Below the pieces are notes generated by a model. The model saw only the letters and a list, made by a program, of their open reading frames with translations, was not told the DNA's origin and did no database searches. A program made the translations under genes and the position numbers. Below are positions 22,475 to 31,463 of a stretch of 64,000 bases of DNA, one piece after another. Source of the stretch: Virgibacillus_F flavescens. GTDB taxonomy: Bacteria > Bacillota > Bacilli > Bacillales > Amphibacillaceae. The stretch covers positions 3,224,001 to 3,288,000 of the forward strand of contig NZ_CP192260.1 in assembly GCF_050574275.1 (NCBI RefSeq), written 5' to 3'. Each line of letters starts with the position of its first letter. Positions within the stretch are counted from its first letter, which is position 1.

Positions 22475-24010
22475 TTATTTAAGCTGCTTTTTATCAAGTT
22501 TACCTAACGCTGTATACGGCAGATCATCAACGAGTTCAATTTCTCTAGGCAGCTGGTATCTGGCGACTCTTGAACGCAACCATTCCATTATCTCATTTTC
22601 TGTAAGACTGGCATTTTCCACCGGTACTACAAATGCTTTTAATCGCTGTCCAAACTTTTCATCGTTAATTCCAATAATAGCCACATCTTCAATGAAGGAA
22701 TGCTTCATTAACACGTTTTCCACTTCTGCCGGATAAACATTTTCCCCACCTGAAATGATCATCTCGTCCGTTCGTCCGCATAAAAAATAATAGCCATTGT
22801 TGTCCTGATATCCTAAATCACCGGTTTCCATCCAAGCACTATTACGATCACGCATTGACCAGCTATTTTTAATGCAAAACTGCCCTGCTTCTCCAGTTTC
22901 AACCTCATTCATGTCACGATCCAGAACCTTTAATTGCATTCCATTTATCTTTCTGCCAACCGTAGAGGTGGAATACAGCAGATCTTGCGGTGTTGCGATG
23001 AAATTCAGACCCGCTTCAGAAGTTCCGTACAAATTGTACAAGACATTTCCTAATTCTTTATACGTTTTTTCTGTAAGTTTTGCAGAAAGCTTCGCACCAC
23101 CAGATGCGATACAGACGAGTGATTTCAAATCCTGGGCATTCGTTCGCAGCATTTCCTGCAGCATGAGAGGGACAACTGTGACCACTTCCGCTTGATGATC
23201 CCGGATTAACCCACATGCCCTTTTTGCATGAAACCCGCTACTAATAACTGCTTTTTTTCCTAGTGGAATGAATAAAAGAAAGACTGCTAATCCATAACCA
23301 TGATAAATAGGCGTAGCTATGTAGGCAGTCCGATGGTTTAATAGCTTTAATCGCATAACAAATGCGATAAATGGATCTAAGTAGTTAAATAGCGAGGGTT
23401 TATGCGCAGCTTTTTTAGAAAAACCTGTCGTGCCGCTTGTTTGGAGGATAATCTTGCTTGCAGATGATCTCGGTAATGGTTGTGTATCCTTGGCAGGTGA
23501 TAACAGAAAATTATTGATAGCTGGTAATGACTCATGATAACTCAAGATCGTATCATTAGTGTAACTGGATTGTTCCACAAAAGTACTGAGTTCCGCATCG
23601 TATATGACTAGGTCAAACTGGTAGCGGTCCACTAATTCATTAAATTGAATTTTGCTCATTTCAGGATTTAACAAATAGACATCTGCGCCTAGTCGCGACA
23701 CAGCAAAAATTGCTTTGATAAACGACGCATGATTTTTACACAAAAAACCAACATGTTTTCCCGGTTTAAGCCGCTTGTTTTCACGCAGGCATCTAGCGAG
23801 CTTGTTGGACTGGGCTAAAAGTTGCTCGTACGTCAATGTTTCGTGGTCATCTACTACCGCTACCTCGGTGGGATATTTCTTTCCAGCAAAATGCAGCAGC
23901 ACCATCAGGTTAATTCCGCATGTGAACACAGCTTCCATTAATCGATATAGCCCTGCTGGAGAAAGTAATTTTATTTTATATAAGATATAGATAAGCTTGA
24001 ATACCTTCAT
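22475..24010 (-). CDS. AMP-dependent acyl-CoA synthetase/ligase
   Basis: A 511-residue member of the ANL adenylating superfamily, which activates a carboxylate with ATP and normally transfers it to CoA. The P-loop-like motif is IILQTSGTTGFSKKA, the A4/A5 region is YNLYGTSEAGLN, the hinge is GRTDEMIISGGENVYPAEVE and the catalytic lysine is in ALGKLDKKQL. The N-terminal part has a hydrophobic stretch (AVFTCGINLMVLLHFAG). It is cotranscribed with the SDR gene just upstream (2-base gap), suggesting a fatty-acid or branched-acid pathway; substrate unknown. Confidence 0.9.
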   Translation of the reverse strand: MKVFKLIYILYKIKLLSPAGLYRLMEAVFTCGINLMVLLHFAGKKYPTEVAVVDDHETLTYEQLLAQSNKLARCLRENKRLKPGKHVGFLCKNHASFIKAIFAVSRLGADVYLLNPEMSKIQFNELVDRYQFDLVIYDAELSTFVEQSSYTNDTILSYHESLPAINNFLLSPAKDTQPLPRSSASKIILQTSGTTGFSKKAAHKPSLFNYLDPFIAFVMRLKLLNHRTAYIATPIYHGYGLAVFLLFIPLGKKAVISSGFHAKRACGLIRDHQAEVVTVVPLMLQEMLRTNAQDLKSLVCIASGGAKLSAKLTEKTYKELGNVLYNLYGTSEAGLNFIATPQDLLYSTSTVGRKINGMQLKVLDRDMNEVETGEAGQFCIKNSWSMRDRNSAWMETGDLGYQDNNGYYFLCGRTDEMIISGGENVYPAEVENVLMKHSFIEDVAIIGINDEKFGQRLKAFVVPVENASLTENEIMEWLRSRVARYQLPREIELVDDLPYTALGKLDKKQLK

Positions 24011-24012
24011 GA

Positions 24013-24843
24013 TTACTTCCTCCTGTCAGGTGATATGCCTCCCAAACTTCTGAGAAATACGGATGCCAGCTGGCCAAATAGCAACCACCACGGCTGGTAT
24101 TTTTTCCTGTGCGTGTACATGGACTTGCAAATAACTCTGGTAACATGTTCAGGTGACATAGCAGGCATGTTGTGATATGCCGCGGTTGGCTGGATCATAG
24201 GTGTTTTTACTAACGGCAGATAGAGGGATGTTGTTGCGATTCCTGCCCGCTTTAATTCAGGTGAAATTGATCGGAGCCACACATCAAATGCGGTCTTTGA
24301 TGCCTGATACGCAGCAAAGTATGGAAGAGGTGCCAGTAATGCATTTATCGTCGATATATTAATGATGTGACCCTGATTCTTTTCTAAAATTGGAATCGTT
24401 GATAACAGTAATTGAACAGGAGCAAAATAATTGATAGCCATCGTTCGCGTGAAATCATGATAACGATCAAGCGAATCATAGATAGATCGATTAATGGAAA
24501 GACCTGCATTACTGACTACAATATCCAAACCATCTGGTAACGCATGGAGATTTTTTAATAGCTCCTCCATTTCTGCTTCGTTTCTAAGGTCAGCTTGAAA
24601 AATAGTTACGTTTGCAGCTTTCCGCTCTATCTCATTTTTTATCTCTACAAGCTTGTCTCCGCTTCTAGCAATTAATATTAAATGGCAATTAATAGTTGCT
24701 AACTGAAGAGCTAATTGCGCGCCAATCCCCGAACTTGCACCGGTTATCAGAATCGATTTCCCATTAAGGTGGTCACGTAGCTTTCTTTTATTTAAGTTGG
24801 CAGGTAAAAATAAACACGATTCCACAAGACTGTAATTTCGCAT
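24013..24843 (-). CDS. Short-chain dehydrogenase/reductase (SDR)
   Basis: A 276-residue classical SDR. The cofactor motif is TGASSGIG, with SNAG, the catalytic Ser in INISTINA and YQASK carrying the catalytic Tyr and Lys. A hydrophobic C-terminal stretch (PWWLLFGQLASVFLRSLGG) suggests membrane association, as in lipid-acting SDRs. It is first in a two-gene operon with the acyl-CoA synthetase-like gene. The substrate is probably lipophilic (inference). Confidence 0.9.
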   Translation of the reverse strand: MRNYSLVESCLFLPANLNKRKLRDHLNGKSILITGASSGIGAQLALQLATINCHLILIARSGDKLVEIKNEIERKAANVTIFQADLRNEAEMEELLKNLHALPDGLDIVVSNAGLSINRSIYDSLDRYHDFTRTMAINYFAPVQLLLSTIPILEKNQGHIINISTINALLAPLPYFAAYQASKTAFDVWLRSISPELKRAGIATTSLYLPLVKTPMIQPTAAYHNMPAMSPEHVTRVICKSMYTHRKKYQPWWLLFGQLASVFLRSLGGISPDRRK

Positions 24844-24955
24844 GTATACACCTATTTCTTTTCAGATGAATTATGAAGAAGCTTGGTACGTTACGATAAA
24901 CGGTGTCCAAATCCTTGATAGTATGGATTCGTCTTCTACCATAAATTATTCTTAT

Positions 24956-25426
24956 CTAATATTTTAAAGTGGATGCCCAGATTAGCAGGTAAAGTGGAGC
25001 AATTAAACAAATACTTAAAAGAACAATACCAACAGAAAACAGCAAACTTGTCTCCATTCCAACAGAACTTCTAAGAAACGCTTCATTAAGAAAAATAAAA
25101 GTTATGGAGCCAAGGTATTGAATTACTAAAAGAACTTTTTTAACCTTTAAAAATTGTATTTTTTTATTCTTCTCTGTTAGATTAATATAGTTCAACTTTT
25201 CAGGTTTTCTGACAAGCAGTTGAACCAGAAGCCAAATTAAAATACTTATTATCGGCATTACAAACAAAAAGTATTTGGATCCACAATTATCAGCCTCTCC
25301 ATTACTAAAATGAATAGCAATTTGACTTGGTATATCTGGCCAAAGATAAAATAAATGGAAGCCATGATAAAAAATAATAGAAGCTGAGATTAGTATAAGC
25401 GTTAATTTTAAAGGCTTAATTTTCAT
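24956..25426 (-). CDS. DUF1648-domain membrane protein
   Basis: A 156-residue protein with four helices (about 8-28, 50-70, 95-112 and 125-150). The loop LWPDIPSQIAIHFSNGEADNCGSKYF is the DUF1648 signature, found in YwnJ/SdpI-type proteins. Some DUF1648 proteins give immunity to toxins, but no toxin gene is nearby. Start ATG 25426 has a modest AAGGG upstream. Confidence 0.75.
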   Translation of the reverse strand: MKIKPLKLTLILISASIIFYHGFHLFYLWPDIPSQIAIHFSNGEADNCGSKYFLFVMPIISILIWLLVQLLVRKPEKLNYINLTEKNKKIQFLKVKKVLLVIQYLGSITFIFLNEAFLRSSVGMETSLLFSVGIVLLSICLIAPLYLLIWASTLKY

Positions 25427-25498
25427 ATTAACTTTTTACACTACCCTTCTTTCTATTTTATAGGTATGTTATCACGAACAGTTAACGTATCGATCAGT

Positions 25499-25804
25499 TC
25501 ATCCATTTTGATTGCAGCTTGCAGATTCTTTGTACGTTACAAAAAACGGTATCATCAAAAACCCAACGAATAATATTAAAAGTCCTATACCGAGAGTCAC
25601 AATACTGCTAGAGAAAGGTGAAAGAAAGTTTAAAAATATTGACATTGGTAAAATAGTAAGCGAACCAACTGTAATCCTGCCAAGGAACGTTATCCTATGT
25701 GTTGTACCACAATTTTCACAAGTAATCGGTTTGTATTTCCACCATACGGATTTATAGATTTTATTTCGGCTAAATTGAACATTGCATTCCTCGCATGTTT
25801 GCAA
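25499..25804 (-). CDS. cxxc_20_cxxc-type (TIGR04104-like) membrane protein, copy 1
   Basis: A 101-residue protein with an N-terminal zinc-ribbon-like pair of CxxC motifs (CEEC ... CENC, about 20 residues apart) followed by two helices. This is the layout of the small TIGR04104 family, of unknown function. TTG 25804 is the start, behind AAAGGGG. Two paralogues occur at 34798 and 38686. Confidence 0.78.
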   Translation of the reverse strand: MQTCEECNVQFSRNKIYKSVWWKYKPITCENCGTTHRITFLGRITVGSLTILPMSIFLNFLSPFSSSIVTLGIGLLILFVGFLMIPFFVTYKESASCNQNG

Positions 25805-25853
25805 AAAAATACCCCTTTGCAGTTTGTTTTCGATTACAACTGAAATTACTGAT

Positions 25854-26042
25854 TTATTTCTTATCCCTATTTTTTAGCAAAAAAAAGATTAGTTGATATG
25901 CCAGAACTCCACCAACCATCCAAAAGAACCATTGCTGCCATTCAAATTCACCTGTCTTAAAACCTTTTACGATAAATACGATAGTAAACCCCGTTAAAAT
26001 GCCAAGCAACGTATAGAGTAAAGATTTAAAACTCACCTTCAT
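25854..26042 (-). CDS. Small two-helix membrane protein
   Basis: A 62-residue protein with helices at about 7-27 and 38-57 separated by a KTGEFEWQQW loop. AAAGGTG precedes ATG 26042. It resembles the protein at 57455 in size and layout (a loop with EVDWDQVVF there). No known function. Confidence 0.65.
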   Translation of the reverse strand: MKVSFKSLLYTLLGILTGFTIVFIVKGFKTGEFEWQQWFFWMVGGVLAYQLIFFLLKNRDKK

Positions 26043-26081
26043 TAAATTCACACCTTTATGTTGTCATATTAGATTTAGTTT

Positions 26082-26264
26082 TCACAATGATGGAGGGCTA
26101 TCTGGAAGTGTGTTTGCAAGAATAATATATATTAGTAAATTAACGGGTATAAAAATAAAGAGCAGTCTCACCCCAAAAGAAGATATTCCAAAGTACTCAG
26201 CTATCCCTCCACAAACTCCAGCAATTGACTTATCTTTTGATGATTTCCTTAGTTTCTTATTCAC
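26082..26264 (-). CDS. PspC-domain protein
   Basis: A 60-residue protein consisting of essentially one PspC domain: KLRKSSKDKSIAGVCGGIAEYFGI, then a hydrophobic helix (LLFIFIPVNLLIYIILA). PspC domains act in envelope stress responses by interacting with PspA-type proteins or as membrane sensors. The start is GTG 26264 with GGGGAATT upstream. No PspA gene is in view. Confidence 0.82.
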   Translation of the reverse strand: MNKKLRKSSKDKSIAGVCGGIAEYFGISSFGVRLLFIFIPVNLLIYIILANTLPDSPPSL

Positions 26265-26290
26265 TGCAATTCCCCATTTCAATCACAAGT

Positions 26291-26818
26291 CTAATTTTCA
26301 ATCACAATTTCACCTTCACCATTTGGGATTTCGAATCCATTCAAGTAAGAAGTTAAAAGTTCTTCGGTTATAGGAAAGGCATTCGCATCAAACCGCTTGT
26401 TTCGTATTCGAAGCCGTTCGCGTAAAATATCAGGATTAACTTTCATATAAATAAGTTTCCATTTACCGCCGGACTTTTCAATAAGCTGTTTATACCGGTC
26501 CCGTCGTACACGATCCCAAAAACTGAAGTCAATTACTACTTGCCGTTTATCTTGAATCAAACGTATTAATTGGTTGCGCAGCTTATTTTCTGCAATTTCC
26601 TTGTATTCCTCCATCTTTTCCATTGGGAAATCAATCCCATAGCGACCATTCGTTGCCCAGATTTCCTCATCGATAGATAGACGCACAAAACCTTCTTCTT
26701 CTAATACTTGGGAAAATGTAGTCTTCCCAGCCCCTGCCACCCCACACATCATTACCACTAGAGGAGTGATATCATCACGCTCACGGTAAATTAAGTCAAA
26801 GTTGAAGTCTTTGAACAT
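26291..26818 (-). CDS. P-loop NTPase/kinase (AAA_33-like)
   Basis: A roughly 175-residue P-loop kinase. Walker A is GVAGAGKTTFS, followed by an acidic residue in LSIDEEIW and a lid-type basic cluster (RERLRIRNKRFDANAF). This is the small nucleotide-kinase-like fold seen in polynucleotide or zeta-toxin-like kinases and many uncharacterised Bacillus proteins. I choose ATG 26818 because GGGGGAGTG lies upstream. Substrate unknown. Confidence 0.8.
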   Translation of the reverse strand: MFKDFNFDLIYRERDDITPLVVMMCGVAGAGKTTFSQVLEEEGFVRLSIDEEIWATNGRYGIDFPMEKMEEYKEIAENKLRNQLIRLIQDKRQVVIDFSFWDRVRRDRYKQLIEKSGGKWKLIYMKVNPDILRERLRIRNKRFDANAFPITEELLTSYLNGFEIPNGEGEIVIEN

Positions 26819-26840
26819 TGGACACTCCCCCATTTTTAAT

Positions 26841-27071
26841 TCAATTTCCCTCATTAGAAGTAGCTATTCTTTTTTTTACAAAATAAGCAATAGCCATCGA
26901 TACTGGCGGAACAAATGGAGCAAGCCGCAGCCAACCAAGGAAGTAAAATAAGGCTGTTAAAAAGGCGATTCCAGAGAAAAACAGTACCATTTGAGAATTC
27001 TTCTTCCATCCATACACATAAACTATTATTGAGATTACTAGTATAATTAAAGCGAATACTTCCCAGTCCAA
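26841..27071 (-). CDS. Small three-helix membrane protein
   Basis: A 76-residue hydrophobic protein; TTG 27071 is the start, with GGAGGTG upstream. A similar protein lies at 56326 (short N-terminus, three helices, polar C-terminus). Operon-like spacing with the P-loop gene (the end overlaps the longest form of that frame). No family recognised. Confidence 0.65.
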   Translation of the reverse strand: MDWEVFALIILVISIIVYVYGWKKNSQMVLFFSGIAFLTALFYFLGWLRLAPFVPPVSMAIAYFVKKRIATSNEGN

Positions 27072-27142
27072 CTTCTTCACCTCCAGTGAAACGAATATGA
27101 TAATGTTCTGCTCTGTTTAAGTTGAATACATAAAACTCATTC

Positions 27143-27319
27143 TCAATTTTCGACTTTTGAAACAGTCACTACACGAAACACAAAGAAGGCAAATCCGCCC
27201 AGTCCAATAATTCCTAAAAGCATCAGAATTTCATATTCCTCTGAAAAAACCATTCCAGTTATAAATAAACCAAAAAATATAATTGCCAAAACAAAGTTTA
27301 ATAAGATGTTATTTTTCAT
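27143..27319 (-). CDS. Short two-helix membrane protein
   Basis: A 58-residue ORF with a good ribosome binding site (GGAGTTATTGTAA then ATG 27319). Helices at about 4-24 and 32-52 (NFVLAIIFFGLFITG; MLLGIIGLGGFAFFVF), ending in a polar tail (TVSKVEN). It lies about 60 bases after the 22-bp motif copy C on the minus strand. Confidence 0.65.
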   Translation of the reverse strand: MKNNILLNFVLAIIFFGLFITGMVFSEEYEILMLLGIIGLGGFAFFVFRVVTVSKVEN

Positions 27320-27380
27320 TTACAATAACTCCTTTTTCAATTAATCCGTTAGTTATGACAATTTCATAATCTCTTTCATA

Positions 27381-27403
27381 TTTTAACACATATTGATCTG
27401 AAT
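27381..27403. repeat. 22-bp dispersed motif, copy C
   Basis: TTTTAACACATATTGATCTG plus AAT, a variant with a GATC interruption, 62 bases upstream of the small membrane protein gene at 27143. Confidence 0.55.
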
Positions 27404-27548
27404 ATTTCATGAATTTTCAATCACTCGTAGGTATACTATCTCACGACCATTAAAAATGCTCATAGCAAAAAAAGCTTGGAAATAATCTGAGCTCTTTTGA
27501 CGATGTAACTAATTAACTTTTTTGGCTAACGCACCCGTTCATTCAAGG

Positions 27549-28130
27549 TTATTTCTCCGCCCATATATTTACATATAAGTTTGTAACTGTCACTTCAATT
27601 TTTCTTTCTTCTTCAGAATCGAGCAAAGGATCGTCTGCGAACTCCAAATTAAAGCCAAACTCTTCGGCATCACTTGAATCTTCGGAAGGACTTAATTGAT
27701 ACGTGTCACCACTATACACAGCTTTTGCTCTGGCTTGGAATTCACTTATTAAACTATCCTTACTATATTTGTATTCCAAACCCGAGACTAATGTTGCACC
27801 ACCTAAACTATAATCTCCCTTTGACGTAAACAATAATTCATATTCATTTGTATTATGCTCGATTACCTTCGACACGTAAATTTGGTTTTCTCCATCATTA
27901 AAAAGCACTTTTTCTTTGTTGCTTTTCAAATTATTTAAATCAATCTCAATTGTATGTTCTCCATCAACAGGCTGAGCATTATTGTAATAATCTTCAATAT
28001 TAGTGGTAAAATAATTTATTCCCTGTGTCCGTAGATTGTATGATTCCACTGCTAGAGGTACAAGTACAGCACCAAGAACTATTATTGTCGCTGCAATATA
28101 TACCGTGTTTAGATTTAATAATCGTTTCAT
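27549..28130 (-). CDS. Membrane-anchored extracytoplasmic protein, unknown
   Basis: A 193-residue protein with an N-terminal anchor (residues 10-28, VYIAATIIVLGAVLVPLAVE) and a beta-rich external domain of about 160 residues that is acidic near the end (SEDSSDAEEF). No lipobox Cys is present, so it is likely anchored by the uncleaved helix. I do not recognise the family. Confidence 0.7.
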   Translation of the reverse strand: MKRLLNLNTVYIAATIIVLGAVLVPLAVESYNLRTQGINYFTTNIEDYYNNAQPVDGEHTIEIDLNNLKSNKEKVLFNDGENQIYVSKVIEHNTNEYELLFTSKGDYSLGGATLVSGLEYKYSKDSLISEFQARAKAVYSGDTYQLSPSEDSSDAEEFGFNLEFADDPLLDSEEERKIEVTVTNLYVNIWAEK

Positions 28131-28257
28131 TAAATCCCTCCGATTTAAATTGTATGGTTAACATATCAGCTTATAATCATCGATATCCATAAGTATCTCC
28201 CTCATCTAAATTTAGGATATTATTATTTATGGACAGTTCACTATTATTTTCCCAACA

Positions 28258-28907
28258 CTATTTCTCAATTATCTCGATTACTTCAGCCAAACTTTTTTCC
28301 GCCATTGAGTTAAGACGTAATTCATAACTTTCAAATGCTAAAAATTCTGTTACTGGGTTTGGCACAATCACACACTTTATCCCAGCAGTTACCGCGGCTT
28401 TGCATCCATTTAAAGAATCTTCGAAAGCTAGTGCTTCTGAAGGACTGATATGTAAGTCACTAATTGCTTTTAAATACAAGTCAGGTGCTGGTTTTACTCT
28501 ACTATCATCTTGTGTGATAATTACTTGAAAATAATGAAGCAAATCCAGGGTTTCTAAATAAGTAGTAACCCACTCTCTACGTGAGCTTGAAGCTATAGCA
28601 ATTTTATATCCAGCATTCCTAGATTCTTCCAAATAATTCCTAACCCCTTCCCGCGCCTGAGGTTTTTCATCTTTATCGTATGTAAACTTTTTGTCCTAGC
28701 TTCAATTTCTCCAAGATCGCAATCTTCACCAAGTTTCTCTTTAAAAATTTCATGAAGTACAGTATCATCTGTCCCAATGCATGCAGCAAATTGTTCGAGT
28801 GTTAAATCAGCCTTATAAAAGCTCATTGTTTCCTTATAAGCTTCATACCAAACCGTCTCCGTATCTATAATTAAACCATCAAAGTCAAAAATTATTGCTT
28901 TTATCAA
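28258..28907 (-). pseudogene. HAD-superfamily phosphatase (beta-phosphoglucomutase-like), one-base frameshift
   Basis: The first frame (from ATG 28907) has MIKAIIFDFDGLIIDTE, the nucleophile motif of beta-PGM-type HADs. The second frame carries IASSSRREW, KPAPDLYLKAI and FEDSLNGCKAA (motifs II-IV). They join as ...EART-K-KFTYDKDEKPQARE if one A is added to a run of five (plus-strand T run 28688-28692). As sequenced, the gene is split after about 70 residues; the intact product would be about 216 residues. The cause could be a real mutation or a homopolymer read error. Confidence 0.82.
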
Positions 28908-28958
28908 AACTTTTACACCCTCTTTTCCCTTGAACTATACATATAGAACAGGAGATTA

Positions 28959-29426
28959 TTAAAGCATCTCAATAATTTTTTCAACCATCTCAGGATGTTT
29001 TTCTGTGGACATTAATCGCAATTTCAGTTCATGATCACCTGCACCAGAGTAAACGATTTGCCCATCCGGTAATAAAGCTAAATAATAAACGGATTTTGTC
29101 GTTTGGTTATCTAAATCCTGTTGGGTAAAGAATGATAATATATATGAACCTTCTTCCCCTAATTTTAATTCGATTTCATTTGTCTGCTGGCCATTAGGAG
29201 CTTTCACCGGAACAGAATTAAGTAAATCAATGATTTTGTTTATCTTCTCCTCATCCCATATCTTTTTTAATTCGACCTCTCCTTCATTATTACCTATTCT
29301 CTTTTTTACAAATATCTGCGAATACGTATTATCAGGAATTAAATTATCGGAACCCCCAAAATTACAGCCACTACAAAGTAAGATTACTATGATTATGCAT
29401 ATGAATTGTTTAATCTTGTTATTAAT
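28959..29426 (-). CDS. Lipoprotein, unknown family, apparent ATT start
   Basis: About 155 residues: signal peptide (NNKIKQFICIIIVILLCSGC) with lipobox, then a soluble external domain. CAGGAGGGG stands the right distance from ATT 29426, and no ATG, GTG or TTG fits between it and the lipobox. The longer open frame upstream (GTG 29513) would place the Shine-Dalgarno inside the gene. I therefore propose an ATT start. Function not recognised. Confidence 0.65.
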   Translation of the reverse strand: MNNKIKQFICIIIVILLCSGCNFGGSDNLIPDNTYSQIFVKKRIGNNEGEVELKKIWDEEKINKIIDLLNSVPVKAPNGQQTNEIELKLGEEGSYILSFFTQQDLDNQTTKSVYYLALLPDGQIVYSGAGDHELKLRLMSTEKHPEMVEKIIEML

Positions 29427-29522
29427 TTTTTCCCCTCCTGAATTGATTACCTTTTTTTTTTTCGTGTTAGATTTCAATATGTTGCAGGAACCGCCCTCTC
29501 GGTACCAATACAATCAGGTTAC

Positions 29523-29684
29523 TTAAAATGAGCTGAATAATTTTGGGAAAACAAAAATGAGAAATAGGATACTCATAAGAGTTATGTATTTATCTCGATC
29601 AACACCTTGTCTCAATTCCCATATACCAAGCGTAACTAAATAAAGACCAGCCATTAGAAAAACTAAAAATATTAATTCGATGAT
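29523..29684 (-). CDS. Small membrane protein, apparent ATC start
   Basis: A 53-residue ORF. AAAGGAGGGATGC is followed by ATC ATC GAA, then two hydrophobic segments (LIFLVFLMAGLYLVTLGIW; LMSILFLIFVF). The ATG within GGGATGC is too close to the Shine-Dalgarno and out of frame; the first ATC (29684) is at the expected position. A downstream ATG exists at about codon 11. Confidence 0.5.
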   Translation of the reverse strand: MIELIFLVFLMAGLYLVTLGIWELRQGVDRDKYITLMSILFLIFVFPKLFSSF

Positions 29685-29718
29685 GCATCCCTCCTTTTAC
29701 AACTTTGTGGAGTCCCAT

Positions 29719-29940
29719 TTATCTATTTGGCTTTAAAAGTCTTAAAACCATATCTGTCCCAAAGAAGACTACTAAACCAGAAAGTAACAAAAGCAAGGAA
29801 TGAGAAATGAAAGTATTGTTGGAAAGCAACTCATAAATTGAACTAAATAAAAGAACTCCACTCCAGAAAATGAAAACACATTTACAAGCAATGTTTGCAT
29901 TTTTTTGACTGTCAGCATGGTTATCACTTTTAAAAAACAT
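29719..29940 (-). CDS. Small two-helix membrane protein
   Basis: A 73-residue protein with a polar 15-residue N-terminus (FKSDNHADSQKNAN) and two helices (about 19-35 and 46-65). Starts at ATG 29940 with GAGAGGAGC upstream. Family not recognised. Confidence 0.65.
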   Translation of the reverse strand: MFFKSDNHADSQKNANIACKCVFIFWSGVLLFSSIYELLSNNTFISHSLLLLLSGLVVFFGTDMVLRLLKPNR

Positions 29941-30077
29941 GGATTTATCGCTCCTCTCTTACATCTACAACTACTTAAATCAGCTCAAAGCCTTTCCAGA
30001 CACTATGTGCCAATGAAGGTGTTTTGAATCCGGATATTCACCCGGGTTCTAAACTCTTGCACCCTTTAGATTAATAA

Positions 30078-30653
30078 TCAGGAAATAAAATTCAAAGAAT
30101 ATGTAACACAGTTCCAATGTTTTGAACCAATTTTTCTTTTACCCTTCCATCCTTTTTTCTGTAATTCTTTTGCAATCAGTATATTAAAGAATCCGTGTCC
30201 CACTAATACCACTGAATGATAGTTACCAGCGTAATCAATTAATTCTTGAGATGCTTGTTGGGCCCTTAATTTAGAGTTGCTCCAGGACTCACAACCTTTA
30301 GAATATCCACTAAACCACAGGATCCGTAAAATAAATGCCCAATTACTCGGTTTTGCTTTCACGTCCAATAACTTTATTGACCCAGTAGGCAATTCAACTT
30401 CTCGGAATACCGGATTACTAACTGCTTTTACTTTTGGATTTAACAATTTCGCTGAATCAATAGACCTTCTTAAATCACTGGTAATCACAATTTTAGCTGC
30501 TGCTATTTTTTCAAGCGTTTCGGGAGGATATAAAGATTCTTCAAACACACCATAACGATTATATTTTTCAGTCCACTGCTTAAACTCTGAACTAGTTAAT
30601 TTCTTGTTTTCAATTAGTTGTGATTTTCCATGTCTGATCAATGATATTTCCAT
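30078..30653 (-). CDS. Histidine phosphatase (phosphoglycerate mutase-like) superfamily protein
   Basis: A 191-residue protein. The nucleophile motif RHG is LIRHGKSQ at residues 7-9, and the second catalytic His is in VVLVGHGFFN. The superfamily includes phosphoglycerate mutases and many phosphatases of small molecules or phosphoproteins. The central region is non-canonical (LLDVKAKPSNWAFILRILWF), so the substrate is open. Start ATG 30653; the Shine-Dalgarno is AAGGAGATTG. Confidence 0.85.
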   Translation of the reverse strand: MEISLIRHGKSQLIENKKLTSSEFKQWTEKYNRYGVFEESLYPPETLEKIAAAKIVITSDLRRSIDSAKLLNPKVKAVSNPVFREVELPTGSIKLLDVKAKPSNWAFILRILWFSGYSKGCESWSNSKLRAQQASQELIDYAGNYHSVVLVGHGFFNILIAKELQKKGWKGKRKIGSKHWNCVTYSLNFIS

Positions 30654-30764
30654 TGCAATCTCCTTGAGTTAAGTTTTACTCTAATGTCTTATACTATAAA
30701 GCTACCTATTATTTTGGCAGGTCTCGCCTTCTATCTGCACCTTTAATGATCTCATCAATCCTAT

Positions 30765-31220
30765 TTATGACTTCTTAAAAATTGCATTTGAACAACGCTT
30801 TTTTAATTCTGCCAGAAATAAAGATTTATCTTTAGGCGATATTTTCACAACTCCAAAACCAGTTTTATAGGTTATTATTATCCCGTCTTTAGACGACAAG
30901 ATTCTATATCCAGCCAATAATCCTCCAATTGTTAAGGTTAGTGACTCCACTTGTGTAATTGCTTCGTATCGGATCCGGCTTCGAAATACCCCTCCTCTAA
31001 TATACAAATAATCGTTACGTAATTCATATTTGATATAGAACGTAGCCCAAATAATTATCCCTACTGTAATGAACAAAAGAAAGAACGATAAAATCAGATC
31101 AAAAAAAGAACGCGATTCATAAGAGAAAATTACAGGAATTAAAAATACAGCCATTACTATTAAGATAGAAAATAAGATGATAGTCATAAAAGTCTTGTCT
31201 CTCTTAACTCCAAATGACAT
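30765..31220 (-). CDS. PH-domain-like membrane protein (YyaB/YdbS-type)
   Basis: A 151-residue protein with two helices (about 13-33 and 42-62) and a C-terminal PH-like beta domain (YELRNDYLYIRGGVFRSRIRYEAITQVESLTL ... VVKISPKDKSLFLAEL). The conserved ISPKDKxxF motif is typical of the small bacterial PH family DUF1200. Function unknown, possibly membrane or stress related. AGGTG precedes ATG 31220. The 22-bp motif copy D lies 145 bases upstream. Confidence 0.75.
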   Translation of the reverse strand: MSFGVKRDKTFMTIILFSILIVMAVFLIPVIFSYESRSFFDLILSFFLLFITVGIIIWATFYIKYELRNDYLYIRGGVFRSRIRYEAITQVESLTLTIGGLLAGYRILSSKDGIIITYKTGFGVVKISPKDKSLFLAELKKRCSNAIFKKS

Positions 31221-31364
31221 CTAATAACACCTCAATTTTTGAAATTGTAAATTGTAATGTGAATGAGTCATTTTTCTGAAACTCCTTAAATTTTAATATA
31301 CATTACTATTTTTCTTCGCCAAACCCACTATCTGCAAGGCATTTTTCACATGACCACTTTCATA

Positions 31365-31387
31365 TTTTAACACAAATTGCTCTGAAT
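31365..31387. repeat. 22-bp dispersed motif, copy D
   Basis: TTTTAACACAAATTGCTCTG plus AAT, in the divergent intergenic region between the PH-domain gene and the APH-like gene. Confidence 0.55.
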
Positions 31388-31463
31388 ATTTTATTAATTT
31401 ACTGAACAATTACGAAAATCGTGTTAAAATTTAAAGTAATTCACGTGAAAGGAAAAAGATAAC

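Noticed and set aside
24956..25426. Immunity protein for a sporulation-delay toxin (SdpI-like)
   Set aside because: DUF1648 alone is not sufficient; no sdpA/B/C-like genes are adjacent.
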